From Pedobacter sp. B4-66 (GTDB lineage: Bacteria > Bacteroidota > Bacteroidia > Sphingobacteriales > Sphingobacteriaceae), in assembly GCF_018492665.1 (NCBI RefSeq), contig NZ_JAFVME010000012.1, positions 124,001-188,000 of the forward strand: a DNA stretch of 64,000 nucleotides, given 5' to 3'. The translations under genes and the position numbers were made by a program. Below are positions 53,352 through 62,309 of this stretch, one piece after another; position 1 is the first letter of the stretch, and the number at the start of each line of letters is the position of its first letter. The notes under the pieces are model-generated. The model worked only from the letters and a program-made list of their open reading frames with translations. It was not told the DNA's origin and made no database searches.

Positions 53352-54401
53352 TTATCGTTTTGGACTTCTGGTTTTTGCAGCTGGTGCGCCAGATCTGCCT
53401 TTTGTTGGCCTTACTGGTCTTTTGCTTGGTCCATTGCTTTTGTTCCAATCAGTACTTGCAGAAGTGGATTTGAATCCGCCAGGAGATTTTGGTCCTGCTT
53501 TGCCTTTACCACCTGCAGGACGATCCGCTCTGCTTACTGAACCTGAAGCTTTAGCATAAGGTTTTTTAGGCCCACTGGGTCTACCTGAAGATCTTTTTGG
53601 GGTTACATTTTCAGATAAGTCCTCTTCAACTCTTGCTTTAGGTTTTTTATTTACTCTTTTAGGAACAGAAGCATTTTCTAATGAACTGGATTTTGCAACC
53701 ATGTTGAATATTTCCGTCTGCTCTTCGGGAGTAAGTTCGCGCCATTCGCCAACAGGAATACCTTTTATGCTAATGTTCATGATTCTAACCCGTTCCAGCT
53801 TTGTCACTTCAAAACCGAAATGCTCACACATGCGTCTGATTTGGCGGTTTAGGCCTTGAATTAATATGATTTTAAATACAAAAGGACTTTCCTGGATTAC
53901 CTTGCACTTTTTGGTCATTACACCTAGTACAGGCACACCTTTGGCCATGCCAGTTAAAAAAGATTCGGTAAGTGGTTTGTTTACAGTAACTATATATTCT
54001 TTTTCGTGATTGTTACCTGCTCTAAGTATTTTATTTACCAGATCGCCATTGTTGGTAAGGAAAATTAAACCTTGTGAGTCTTTATCCAAACGTCCAATTG
54101 GGAATACCCTTTCACTATGATTAACGTGATCAACAATATTACTTTTTACACCAGCCTCGGTAGTACTGGTAATGCCAACAGGTTTATTGTAGGCAATAAG
54201 AACCGAATTTTCAACTTCTTTAGGCTCGATAGTCTGCCCGTTTACAGTAACAATGTCACCAAAGATAACTTTGTCGCCAACCTTAGCGCGCTTTCCGTTG
54301 ATAAATACGTTGCCCTGCTCAATATATCTGTCGGCTGCTCTACGTGAACATAAACCGCTCTCACTAATGTATTTATTTAATCGGATGCTAGAATCAGACA
54401 T
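53352..54401 (-). CDS. rluF: 23S rRNA pseudouridine-2604 synthase, RluF-like, with basic C-terminal tail
   Basis: A 349-residue RsuA/RluB-family enzyme. The N-terminal S4 domain is RLNKYISESGLCSRRAADRY, the catalytic Asp lies in FPIGRLDKDSQGLIFL, and GLNRQIRRMCEHFGFEV follows. Similarity to E. coli RluF (about 290 residues) extends over residues 1 to about 230. The last 110 residues are low-complexity and rich in Lys, Arg, Ser, Gly and Pro (for example RSSGRPSGPKKPYAK), probably a disordered RNA-binding tail. It is preceded by a 16-bp palindrome. Confidence 0.93.
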   Translation of the reverse strand: MSDSSIRLNKYISESGLCSRRAADRYIEQGNVFINGKRAKVGDKVIFGDIVTVNGQTIEPKEVENSVLIAYNKPVGITSTTEAGVKSNIVDHVNHSERVFPIGRLDKDSQGLIFLTNNGDLVNKILRAGNNHEKEYIVTVNKPLTESFLTGMAKGVPVLGVMTKKCKVIQESPFVFKIILIQGLNRQIRRMCEHFGFEVTKLERVRIMNISIKGIPVGEWRELTPEEQTEIFNMVAKSSSLENASVPKRVNKKPKARVEEDLSENVTPKRSSGRPSGPKKPYAKASGSVSRADRPAGGKGKAGPKSPGGFKSTSASTDWNKSNGPSKRPVRPTKGRSGAPAAKTRSPKR

Positions 54402-54411
54402 GGATATTGTA

Positions 54412-54455
54412 GTTATAAATTGATTTCTTTTTTACAAAGGAAATCAATTTATAAC
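54412..54455. repeat. perfect 16-bp palindrome upstream of rluF
   Basis: GTTATAAATTGATTTC (54412-54427) and its exact reverse complement (54440-54455) are separated by 12 bases and lie 10 bases upstream of the rluF ATG. No T-tract follows the stem in the rluF direction, so it is more likely an operator or a leader hairpin than a terminator. A shorter hairpin with TTCATT (54486-54491) and AATGAA (54496-54501) lies further upstream in the same 154-base gap. Confidence 0.6.
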
Positions 54456-54555
54456 CAAATATGCTATCAAAATATTTTTAAGTGCTTCATTTTACAATGA
54501 AAGCATAGTCATTCTTATCACAAAATGACCCCATTTAAAAATTGAAAGAATCATT

Positions 54556-55053
54556 CTAAAAATCCATTTCATCAGCACTGGGGCCAAAACTTCCAGGGAT
54601 TGGGATGTCAAGAAGTCTTAAAAATACCCCTAATTGAGCTCTATGATGAATAATTTGATTAATGCTCATACGGATCACGTCGGCTTTGGGTTCAACGCTG
54701 TAGATTTGCTGACCATTTCGCAAGGTCCAGTCTTTATCTAAAAGCTGTTCATTTTCTTCTTTTAATTCAGATCGGCCATCGGATAATGATTTTTCAAAAT
54801 AAGCCAATAATTCTTCAGTAGTGTTTACCTCAGCAGGCTGATAAGGGTTAGCCGCAAAATCAAGTTCGTCAGTTTTAATGGCCATTGTAATCCAGCTTGG
54901 CAATTCAGCGATATGAGTGGCCAATTGTTTAACGGTCATGCTTTTTTTATGTGGCTGCCATGAGAACTTATCAGTTGGTACCCTTTGCAACATTTTACGC
55001 GTGGTTAAAGCCTCTTGCTCTAGTTCCTTTAAATACATTTTAATTCTGCTCAT
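54556..55053 (-). CDS. DinB-family protein
   Basis: A 165-residue four-helix DinB/YfiT-type protein. Candidate metal-binding His residues are in QLATHIAELPSW and INQIIHHRAQLGVF, the usual positions, and the start LKELEQEALTTRKMLQRVP is typical. These proteins are putative metal-dependent thiol transferases or hydrolases. The gene lies 84 bases downstream of a YafY-type regulator gene on the same strand, a pairing that suggests control by it. The substrate is unknown. Confidence 0.88.
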   Translation of the reverse strand: MSRIKMYLKELEQEALTTRKMLQRVPTDKFSWQPHKKSMTVKQLATHIAELPSWITMAIKTDELDFAANPYQPAEVNTTEELLAYFEKSLSDGRSELKEENEQLLDKDWTLRNGQQIYSVEPKADVIRMSINQIIHHRAQLGVFLRLLDIPIPGSFGPSADEMDF

Positions 55054-55137
55054 AACTTTGTTTTTGTTTTATAGAACAAAGTAAACGAGGGCGACTGACA
55101 ACCCTATGGCAGTCTGTTTTTAGAATAAATTATTATT

Positions 55138-55827
55138 TTAATAACTTACCGGAAGCAGCTTCATATAGTCACTTAATTGCATATGTCCGGTTTTCCTGAA
55201 TGGGATCTCTAAACTTCTTACCTCTTCAATACGTGATACCCTAAAATCTCGATATTCAGTTCTAAGGTGGCACCAAGCTATTAAATGCCAGTTAAAAGCA
55301 TAAAATAATAATCCAATCGGCTCAACCTCCCGTTTGCTTGTTTCTGCATTGTTATTTGTGTATGCAATTTCTATGATGCATTGTGATGAAATTGCATTTT
55401 GTAAGGCGGATAGATATTCAAACTCATTTTTTATTGAATCTGGAAGTCGCAATATCATATTTTTACTTAAAAATTCCAGTTTTTCTTTCTGAGTGCTGCG
55501 TAGCACGGCTTTAACCTTGTTTAAGGCAGTTGTATAGTGTTTGAGAATAGATTGATCGGTAAAACCTGAAACCAAACGTTCCATAATTAGCAAGGCGTTT
55601 GCTTCTTCGGAGTTAAATGAAACAGGTGGCAAAAAGTATCCTTGCACAATAAAATATCCCTTTGGCTGCTCAAAGCTAATTGGAATCCCCTGTTCAGTAA
55701 GTGCTTTTATATCACGATAAACTGTGCGGATGCTAATCTCAAATTGATCAGAAATTTTATCTGCCGTAACATATTTTTTTGTCTGAAGTAGAACTAGTAT
55801 TCCAAAAAGTCTGTCTATGCGGTTCAT
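55138..55827 (-). CDS. YafY-type transcriptional regulator (HTH-WYL)
   Basis: A 229-residue regulator. An N-terminal HTH_11 domain (MNRIDRLFGILVLLQTKKYVTADKI, ISIRTVYRDIKALTEQGIPI) is followed by a WYL domain from about residue 135 (IEIAYTNNNAETSKREVEPIGLLFYAFNWHLIAWC), which usually senses a ligand or nucleic acid. It probably controls itself and the DinB gene downstream. Confidence 0.92.
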   Translation of the reverse strand: MNRIDRLFGILVLLQTKKYVTADKISDQFEISIRTVYRDIKALTEQGIPISFEQPKGYFIVQGYFLPPVSFNSEEANALLIMERLVSGFTDQSILKHYTTALNKVKAVLRSTQKEKLEFLSKNMILRLPDSIKNEFEYLSALQNAISSQCIIEIAYTNNNAETSKREVEPIGLLFYAFNWHLIAWCHLRTEYRDFRVSRIEEVRSLEIPFRKTGHMQLSDYMKLLPVSY

Positions 55828-55924
55828 TTATAGGGATTTTGATGTAGCAGCAAACTTATATAAAATAGTTTTTAGCCAGCACTAATTTATAGATTTCTGC
55901 GCTTATTATCCGTTCTTTGTATTT

Positions 55925-57103
55925 ATGATTTCTTATATATCTGCGTCATATGTATTTCCGGTTGCCGGCCCTCCAATTAAAAATGGGGTTGTCGGTGTTG
56001 AAATTGATGGGACTATAATTCATGTTTTTACGCCTGAAGAAGCGGTAAATGAAGGGATAAAAGACATAACTCAGTATGAGGGATTACTGGTTCCGGGATT
56101 TGTAAATACCCATTGCCATCTTGAATTGTCGCATTTAAAAGGACAGATAGAGACACGTACAGGACTATTAGGTTTTGTGCAAGCTATCATGAAACTGAGA
56201 ACTTCTGATGAGGATGCAATTGACCTAGCTATGCTGAGGGCAGACAGGGAGATGTTTGAAAATGGAATAGTTGCTGTTGGTGATATTTCGAATCAAGTAA
56301 TTTCCAGAGGGACTAAACTTGGAAGCCCAATTTATTACCATACTTTTTTGGAGGTGATGGGCTTTAATCCTTTAATAGCGCAGGAATCTATTAAACGTGC
56401 ACTTGAATTTAAAGAGAAGTTTAATCCGCTTAAAGTTTCCATTGTCCCTCATGCCCCATATTCGGTTTCTACTTCGTTATTTAAAGAGCTGCGTGTTAAT
56501 GGTGAAACAAATGAAGAAGTGCTAAGTATTCATAATCAGGAAACGGAAGATGAAAATCTCTTTTTTGAAAGGAAAGAAGGAGGCTTTTTAGACTTGTATA
56601 AGTTTTTAGGCCTTGATATTGAATTTTATAAGCCTTCTGGTAAAACATCTTTACAAACCTATCTGCCAATGCTTTCTGATAAGCTGAAAACGCTATTGGT
56701 ACATAATACATTTACTTCTAGTGCTGATGTGGAATTTGCAGAAGCTTATAATCCTAATTTATACTGGTGCCTTTGTCCAAACGCAAATTTGTATATAGAA
56801 AACAGGCTTCCAGATGTTGAGATGCTAAGAAATTCCGGAGCTAAAATTACGCTTGGTACAGATAGTTTAGCGAGCAATAATAGGCTAAATATATTTGCAG
56901 AAATGCAGACCTTACAAATCAATTTTGGTATTGACTTTGACGAGCTTTTAAAATGGGCGACAATTAATGGGGCTGAGTTTCTGGGGGTGCAGGAGCGTTA
57001 TGGTAGTTTGGAAATTGGGAAAAGACCAGGGATAAATCTTATAGATTTTGAAGAAATAAGTGGGATAATAATGTTGGGGTCGAGAGTAGAAAGATTGTTT
57101 TAA
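55925..57103 (+). CDS. amidohydrolase, aminodeoxyfutalosine deaminase-like
   Basis: A 392-residue metal-dependent amidohydrolase. The N-terminal metal site is FVNTHCHLELSH, followed by IVPHAPYSVS, SIHNQETEDEN, LLVHNTFTS and the Asp in LGTDSLASNNRL. The overall layout resembles Helicobacter MqnX, including the VGDISN and FLEVMGF region, which deaminates 6-amino-6-deoxyfutalosine in the futalosine menaquinone route. No other menaquinone gene is in the window, so a generic adenosine-type deaminase remains possible. Confidence 0.8.
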   Translation: MISYISASYVFPVAGPPIKNGVVGVEIDGTIIHVFTPEEAVNEGIKDITQYEGLLVPGFVNTHCHLELSHLKGQIETRTGLLGFVQAIMKLRTSDEDAIDLAMLRADREMFENGIVAVGDISNQVISRGTKLGSPIYYHTFLEVMGFNPLIAQESIKRALEFKEKFNPLKVSIVPHAPYSVSTSLFKELRVNGETNEEVLSIHNQETEDENLFFERKEGGFLDLYKFLGLDIEFYKPSGKTSLQTYLPMLSDKLKTLLVHNTFTSSADVEFAEAYNPNLYWCLCPNANLYIENRLPDVEMLRNSGAKITLGTDSLASNNRLNIFAEMQTLQINFGIDFDELLKWATINGAEFLGVQERYGSLEIGKRPGINLIDFEEISGIIMLGSRVERLF

Positions 57104-57138
57104 GTTTTATTTAGATAAATACCTTTTCTTTGTATTTG

Positions 57139-58092
57139 ATGAAGAATAGAATTGCAGCTCTTTTTGGTATTCAGTATCCAATTATTCAGGCCGGAATGGT
57201 GTGGTGTAGTGGTTGGAGATTAGCTTCTGCAGTTTCTAATGCAGGTGGTTTAGGGATCATAGGCGCGGGGTCTATGTATCCGGAGGTTTTGTTGGAACAT
57301 ATTCAAAAATGTAAGAAAGCAACTTCAAAGCCTTTTGCTGTTAATGTTCCACTACTTTATCCAAATGTGCAGCATGTGATGGATATTATAGTGGCAGAGG
57401 GTGTAAAGATTGTATTTACATCGGCAGGAAATCCAGCTAGCTGGACTGGGTTTCTAAAGGAAAGGGGTATTGTCGTAGTTCATGTAATTGCCAATACAAA
57501 ATTTGCCTTAAAAGCAGAGGCTTGTGGTGTGGATGCAGTTGTAGCAGAGGGATTTGAAGCTGGAGGACACAATGGAAGAGAAGAAACAACCACTTTGTGT
57601 TTGATGCCAATGGTTAAAGCTGCGGTTCAAATTCCGGTCATTGCTGCCGGAGGGATTGGAGGTGGCGCTGCAATGCTTGCTGCTTTTGCTCTTGGTGCGG
57701 AGGGGGTTCAGATAGGATCGGCATTTGCTGTTGCAGAAGAATCGTCGGCCCACCCCAACTTTAAGCATAAGATTCTGAATGCAGGAGAAGGGGATACTAA
57801 GCTGAGAATGAAAAAGCTGGTTCCTGTTCGGCTGTTGAAAAATGAATTTGCCGATGCAATAGCTAATGCCGAATCTGAAGGCGCAGATGCGGAGGGACTG
57901 AAACATTTGTTAGGTAGGGCACGCGCCAAACTGGGGATGTTTGAAGGAGATATGAATGAAGGCGAGTTAGAGATTGGTCAGGTATCGGCTATGTTAAACG
58001 ATATTAAACCGGCAGCAGTTATCTTGAATCGGATTTGGCAGGAATTTTTAATAGAAAAAAATAGATTAAACACATTAGAGTTTAGTGAATAA
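57139..58092 (+). CDS. nitronate monooxygenase/FabK-like FMN oxidoreductase
   Basis: A 317-residue TIM-barrel flavoprotein. I chose the ATG at 57139 (MKNRIAALFGIQYPIIQAGM) over a TTG 9 bases upstream. It has VWCSGWRLASAVSNAGGLGIIG, FAVNVPLL, VVAEGFEAGGHNGREETT (catalytic His of this family), IPVIAAGGIGGGAAM and EGVQIGSAFAVAEES. The family includes nitronate monooxygenases and FabK-type enoyl reductases, and the sequence alone does not separate them. It is 36 bases upstream of acylphosphatase. Confidence 0.88.
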   Translation: MKNRIAALFGIQYPIIQAGMVWCSGWRLASAVSNAGGLGIIGAGSMYPEVLLEHIQKCKKATSKPFAVNVPLLYPNVQHVMDIIVAEGVKIVFTSAGNPASWTGFLKERGIVVVHVIANTKFALKAEACGVDAVVAEGFEAGGHNGREETTTLCLMPMVKAAVQIPVIAAGGIGGGAAMLAAFALGAEGVQIGSAFAVAEESSAHPNFKHKILNAGEGDTKLRMKKLVPVRLLKNEFADAIANAESEGADAEGLKHLLGRARAKLGMFEGDMNEGELEIGQVSAMLNDIKPAAVILNRIWQEFLIEKNRLNTLEFSE

Positions 58093-58128
58093 CCGTTAAG
58101 GTTCTAAATTGGTTTTAGAAAAGTACAA

Positions 58129-58407
58129 ATGGAAACAAAACATATAAATATTAGAATAACAGGGAAAGTACAAGGGGTATCTTTTAGGGCTACCACAAAA
58201 GCTGTTGCGGATCAGATGGGTATTAGAGGGATAATCAGGAATGAAAAGGATGGTACTTTGTATATGGAAGCAGAGGGTGACGATACCTTACTGGAAGTTT
58301 TTGTAGAATGGTGTAATGAAGGGCCAGATAGGGCCAAGATTGAGAACGTTGAGGTTACTTCAGGTGAGTTGAAAAACTATCAGAATTTTGAAATCATTAA
58401 GAAATAG
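58129..58407 (+). CDS. acyP: acylphosphatase
   Basis: A 92-residue protein with the acylphosphatase signature GKVQGVSFRATTKAVADQMGI, including the phosphate-binding Arg, and the catalytic Asn in GIIRNEKDGTLYMEAEGD. It hydrolyses acyl phosphates in the cytoplasm. It is immediately followed by the flippase gene without a spacer. Confidence 0.93.
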   Translation: METKHINIRITGKVQGVSFRATTKAVADQMGIRGIIRNEKDGTLYMEAEGDDTLLEVFVEWCNEGPDRAKIENVEVTSGELKNYQNFEIIKK

Positions 58408-59907
58408 ATGTCTGTATTAAAGAAGTTTCTGGGGCAGACTGCAGTTTATGGTATAAGCACTGTATTTTCCCGGCTGTTTAATTTTATTTTAACACCTCTT
58501 TTTACTCGTGCATACCCCACCGCTACTTTTGGGATTTTTACCAAATTGTATGCTTATGCTTCATTGATTAATGCTGTGTTGGCTTTTGGTATGGAAAGCA
58601 CTTACTTCAGGTATCTGAATAAGCATGACAATAAAAAGCAGGAAGTTTATAATAATTCATTCCTGTGTATCGCTTTCATCTCCTCTCTTTTCCTGATTAC
58701 AGGATTGGTATTTGCGAATTCAGTAGCTGCATATCTTGCAGGTGATATAAGCCAGGTTGCTGATTATAAGAGTTATGTGCAGTTCTTTATATGGATATTG
58801 TTTGTTGATGCTATTTGCGTAATTCCCTTTGCTAAATTAAGAGCTGAGGATAGAGCATTTAAATATAGTGTTGTTAAATTTTTGAATATTGGTTGTTTTG
58901 TTGGACTTAACCTGATGTTTATCTTTTTGATACCGATAATCTTAAAACATGATGGGCCAATGTGCGAGTGGTTTGCTTCATGGTATCGTGAAAAATGGGT
59001 TGGTTACGTTTTTATTTCTAATCTGATTGCCAGTTTAGCTACATTCCTAATGCTATTGCCGGAATTTTTGAAGCTCCAGTTAAAGTTTGATAAGGACCTA
59101 TTCACAAAGATGTTTTCTTATTCATGGCCAATCTTAGTCGCTAATCTTTCATTTATTGTAAATGAGAATCTGGATAAAATTGTATTGAGCGAACTATTGC
59201 CTAAATCAGTAGCGGATGATGAAGTAGGGATTTATGGTGCAGTCTGTAAGATAGCCATATTTATGAGTATTTTTATTACTGCATTTAGACTCGGTGCTGA
59301 GCCATTCTTTTTTAGCTATGCAAAAAATGCAAATGCGAAAAAAACTTATGCAATCATTTTGCACTATTTCGTTGTTGCCCTGGCATTGTTATTCGTTGGG
59401 TTGATTGCTAACATCGAAATACTAAAATATTTCATTAGTAGGGATGCCAAGCATATTGCAGATTATTGGGTAGGACTGCCTGCTGTTCCGTATTTGTTGT
59501 TTGGTTATGTCTGCCTGGGGATATACATGAACCTCTCTATCTGGTATCGTTTATCTGATCAAACCCGTTTTGGTTTATATATTTCTATAGTTGGAGCCGT
59601 TATTACTATAGTTTTAAACTTTGTGCTAATACCTAAATACAGTTATATGGGCTCTGCATGGGTATCTATGCTGGCTTATTTTGTAATGATGGTAATATCT
59701 TACGTCTTAGGGCAAAAATATTATCCTATTCCTTATGATCTGAAAAGGATTTTGGCATATTTGCTTATATCAGTGGTTCTTGTGGTACTTTCCTTTTGGG
59801 TATTTAACAGGAATATTTATATTGGGAATGCATTACTGTTGGCTTTCCTTGCGGGAGTTATCTATTTTGAAAAGGACAAGTTGAAATCTATTTTATTTAA
59901 AAAATGA
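58408..59907 (+). CDS. polysaccharide/lipid flippase (MOP superfamily)
   Basis: A 499-residue membrane protein with about 14 hydrophobic segments, of the oligosaccharide-flippase type (TAVYGISTVFSRLFNFILTP at the N-terminus; FTRAYPTATFGIFTKLYAYA). It is unrelated in position to the polysaccharide cluster. Its placement ahead of dut, TPR, DUF4292 and envC genes suggests a cell-envelope housekeeping role. It starts at the base after the acyP stop and overlaps the dut remnant by 4 bases. Confidence 0.9.
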   Translation: MSVLKKFLGQTAVYGISTVFSRLFNFILTPLFTRAYPTATFGIFTKLYAYASLINAVLAFGMESTYFRYLNKHDNKKQEVYNNSFLCIAFISSLFLITGLVFANSVAAYLAGDISQVADYKSYVQFFIWILFVDAICVIPFAKLRAEDRAFKYSVVKFLNIGCFVGLNLMFIFLIPIILKHDGPMCEWFASWYREKWVGYVFISNLIASLATFLMLLPEFLKLQLKFDKDLFTKMFSYSWPILVANLSFIVNENLDKIVLSELLPKSVADDEVGIYGAVCKIAIFMSIFITAFRLGAEPFFFSYAKNANAKKTYAIILHYFVVALALLFVGLIANIEILKYFISRDAKHIADYWVGLPAVPYLLFGYVCLGIYMNLSIWYRLSDQTRFGLYISIVGAVITIVLNFVLIPKYSYMGSAWVSMLAYFVMMVISYVLGQKYYPIPYDLKRILAYLLISVVLVVLSFWVFNRNIYIGNALLLAFLAGVIYFEKDKLKSILFKK

Positions 59908-60149
59908 ACATAAACATCATAAACAATTCCGAACATCCATTGCCTCAATATGAAACTGAGCATGCTGCCGGTATGGATATTCGTGCCTTTCTATTGGTTA
60001 ATTTATCTGATACTGATTTTGTAGTTGCAAATGGCGATAGGATTGCTCAAATGGTTATTGCAAAGCATGAAACAATAAGTTGGAAATCGGTAGGTGAGCT
60101 GAGTGACACCACACGTGGTGCCGGTGGTTATGGGCGTACAGGTAAATAA
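59904..60149 (+). pseudogene. dut: dUTPase remnant with internal in-frame deletion
   Basis: Only 81 residues, against about 144 in a normal trimeric dUTPase. Motif 1 (HAAGMDIRAF) is joined directly to LVNLSDTDFVV, and motif 4 (NGDRIAQMVIAKHE) and motif 5 (RGAGGYGRTGK) follow. Motif 2 (PRSG) and motif 3 (the GTIDADYRGE region with the catalytic Asp and Tyr), about 63 residues, are missing without frameshift. The product cannot have a normal active site. The ATGA overlap with the flippase gene and the intact downstream genes suggest that expression continues. An assembly collapse is the alternative. Confidence 0.85.
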
Positions 60150-60155
60150 TATATT

Positions 60156-61526
60156 ATGAAAAGGAAGTGGTTTTTTATGTTATTGCTTTCTGGCAGCACG
60201 GCTGTGTTTGCCCAGGAACCTGTGGTTTCTACATTGGATAGCATGGCTGTAAAAACACTTTTCTTTGCCGGGTTAAAGGAAAAATTGAATGAAAATTATC
60301 CGAAAGCTGCTGAGAATTTTGATAAGCTTTTAAAGATAGATCCTAGCAATTCAGCCGCTTATTTTGAGGTTGCTACACTGAATTTCAGACAAAATAAATT
60401 GATGGAATCCGAAATGGCTATAAAAAAGGCTACTTCATTGAGTCCTAAGAATTTGTGGTACTGGAAATTATTAGCGGAACTATATAAGCGAAAAGGAGAT
60501 ATGGATAATTTGGTGTTAGTTTTTGATAAATTAATTGCACTTTCTCCCGATGAGGATTCCTATTATTTCGATAGGTCTAATGCTTTGCTTTTAGCCGGAA
60601 AAGAAGAGGAAGCTTTAAAAGGATATGATGTACTGGAAAAGAAATTTGGGTCGTCTGATGCTTTAACTGAGGCAAGGCAACGAATCAATCTGGAAAAAGA
60701 TGAAGTCTTGGATAAAAAGGCTGTTGAAAAGATTCTTGCAGAGGATGTGAATGACGTTAAGAGTTTACTATATACCAGTGGTGTACTTATGCAAAAGAAT
60801 CAGAATGCAGAAGCTTTGGCAGTACTTAAAAAAGCAAAGGAGCTGGAGTCTGATAATTTTGAAGTTGATCTGGCTATGGCCGATGTGTACGGCGCTTTAA
60901 AGAATAATATAGAGGCGCAGGCATCACTAAAAAAGGCTTTTGAGAATTCCATGATGCCGGTAGACCAAAAAGTCAAAGTAGTAATGATGCTTTTTGGAGG
61001 TAAGAAGAACCAGCTACGGATAAATGATGCTATTGAGCTTGCAGCGATCGCATCAAAGGTTCATCCTGATGATCCTAAGATTTTTGCATTATATGGTGAT
61101 GCGCTCTATCAGCAAGGGGATTTACAGGCTGCCTTGGTTCAGTTTCAATCGGCTTTAAAGATCACAGATCAACTATATGTGGTATGGGAACAGATTTTGA
61201 ATATCCAGACTTCACTAGGCTTGTATAAGGATGTAATTAAAACAGCTGATGCTGCTTTGTCTGTGTACCCTAATCAAGCTATTTTGTATTATTACATGGC
61301 ACTGGGCCTTCAAAATGATAACCAAAATGCAGCCGCTTTAACAAATATTAAGATGGCACTCCAGTTGGATGCAGAAAATCCGTTGTATGTAGAGTATTAT
61401 GGTGATGTATTGTTCCTAAAAGGGGATAAAGATTTGGCATTAGTGCAGTGGAAAAAGGCTAAAACAGCCGGGAATGATTCAGAGAAGTTAAATAAGAAGA
61501 TTAATGAGAAGAAATATATTCAATAG
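60156..61526 (+). CDS. secreted tetratricopeptide-repeat protein
   Basis: A 456-residue protein with a signal peptide (MKRKWFFMLLLSGSTAVFA) and tandem TPR units through most of its length, for example NYPKAAENFDKLLKIDPSNS (about 50-70), SAMAIKKATSLSPKN-type next repeat, PDDPKIFALYGDALYQQGDL and QAALVQFQSALKITD (about 310-345), and ENPLYVEYYGDVLFLKGDKDLA near the end. It is periplasmic or outer-membrane associated and probably a scaffold. Its end overlaps the DUF4292 gene by 23 bases. Confidence 0.88.
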   Translation: MKRKWFFMLLLSGSTAVFAQEPVVSTLDSMAVKTLFFAGLKEKLNENYPKAAENFDKLLKIDPSNSAAYFEVATLNFRQNKLMESEMAIKKATSLSPKNLWYWKLLAELYKRKGDMDNLVLVFDKLIALSPDEDSYYFDRSNALLLAGKEEEALKGYDVLEKKFGSSDALTEARQRINLEKDEVLDKKAVEKILAEDVNDVKSLLYTSGVLMQKNQNAEALAVLKKAKELESDNFEVDLAMADVYGALKNNIEAQASLKKAFENSMMPVDQKVKVVMMLFGGKKNQLRINDAIELAAIASKVHPDDPKIFALYGDALYQQGDLQAALVQFQSALKITDQLYVVWEQILNIQTSLGLYKDVIKTADAALSVYPNQAILYYYMALGLQNDNQNAAALTNIKMALQLDAENPLYVEYYGDVLFLKGDKDLALVQWKKAKTAGNDSEKLNKKINEKKYIQ

Positions 61527-62289
61527 CTTGCTATTTCTTGCTTTTGTTTCAGTAATAATGGCTTGCAAGACTAAGAAACTTATTGTTAAACCACCCAAGA
61601 CGGTAATAGAAACGCCGGTGGATAGTAAGAAATCGGAAACTATTAAGGAGCTTAGAGCTAAGGACATTTCATTCAATACATTGTCTCTTAAAGCCAAAGC
61701 TAGTCTTGATGTTAATGGGAATTCCAATAATGTGAACATGAATATCAGGATGGAGAAAGACAAAAAGATCTGGGTAAGTATTACCGCACTTGGTATTGAA
61801 GTGGCAAGAGCATTAATTACTCCAGATAGCATTAAGGTTAGAAACAACTTGCAGGGTGTTTATTTAAAAAAACCTTTTAATTATGTTCATACTTATACCA
61901 ATAAACAGGTTAATTTTGAGTTGTTGCAAGCGATATTTTCAGGGAACACTGTTAAAGAGTTCTTTAGGGATGAAACCTTAATAGCTCAGGAAAATGGCTT
62001 TTGGACGCTTAGCGGGGTTAATGATGGTTTAGCTTATCGGGTAATTTTTAATACCTTGCTAAAGGTTAATGAGAATAACCTTAATGATATTGCATCCGGG
62101 AGATCTTTGAGGGTTGCTTATGGAGAATATCAAAATATTAATGGCTATCTATTTCCAACTAATCTGAAAATTAACTCGATGGCAGGAGATAAGAGAATCA
62201 ATATCAATATGGAGTTTTCGAAAATTGAAAGCAATGTTCCACTAGATTTTCCGTTTAATGTTCCAAATAAGTACGAGGTAATAAACTGA
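61504..62289 (+). CDS. DUF4292 lipoprotein
   Basis: A 261-residue lipoprotein: hydrophobic FNSLLFLAFVSVIMAC with lipobox Cys21, then KTKKLIVKPPK. The mature domain (NTLSLKAKASLDVNGNSNNVNMNIRMEKDKKIWVSI onward in short strands) matches the DUF4292 family of Bacteroidota, which resembles LolB/LolA-type half-barrels. It possibly carries lipid or lipoprotein. It sits in the conserved TPR-DUF4292-EnvC arrangement. Confidence 0.87.
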   Translation: MRRNIFNSLLFLAFVSVIMACKTKKLIVKPPKTVIETPVDSKKSETIKELRAKDISFNTLSLKAKASLDVNGNSNNVNMNIRMEKDKKIWVSITALGIEVARALITPDSIKVRNNLQGVYLKKPFNYVHTYTNKQVNFELLQAIFSGNTVKEFFRDETLIAQENGFWTLSGVNDGLAYRVIFNTLLKVNENNLNDIASGRSLRVAYGEYQNINGYLFPTNLKINSMAGDKRININMEFSKIESNVPLDFPFNVPNKYEVIN

Positions 62290-62309
62290 TTTTTTATACT
62301 TTTGATGCA

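Noticed and set aside
54412..54455. Terminator reading of the 16-bp palindrome
   Set aside because: No T-run follows the stem on either strand within the expected distance.
57508..57906. 132-codon open frame on the - strand
   Set aside because: It is antisense to the nitronate monooxygenase-like gene. Its Ser/Cys-rich translation looks non-coding.
61488..61847. 119-codon open frame on the - strand
   Set aside because: It covers the start of the DUF4292 lipoprotein gene, which has a clear lipobox, and it shows no motif.
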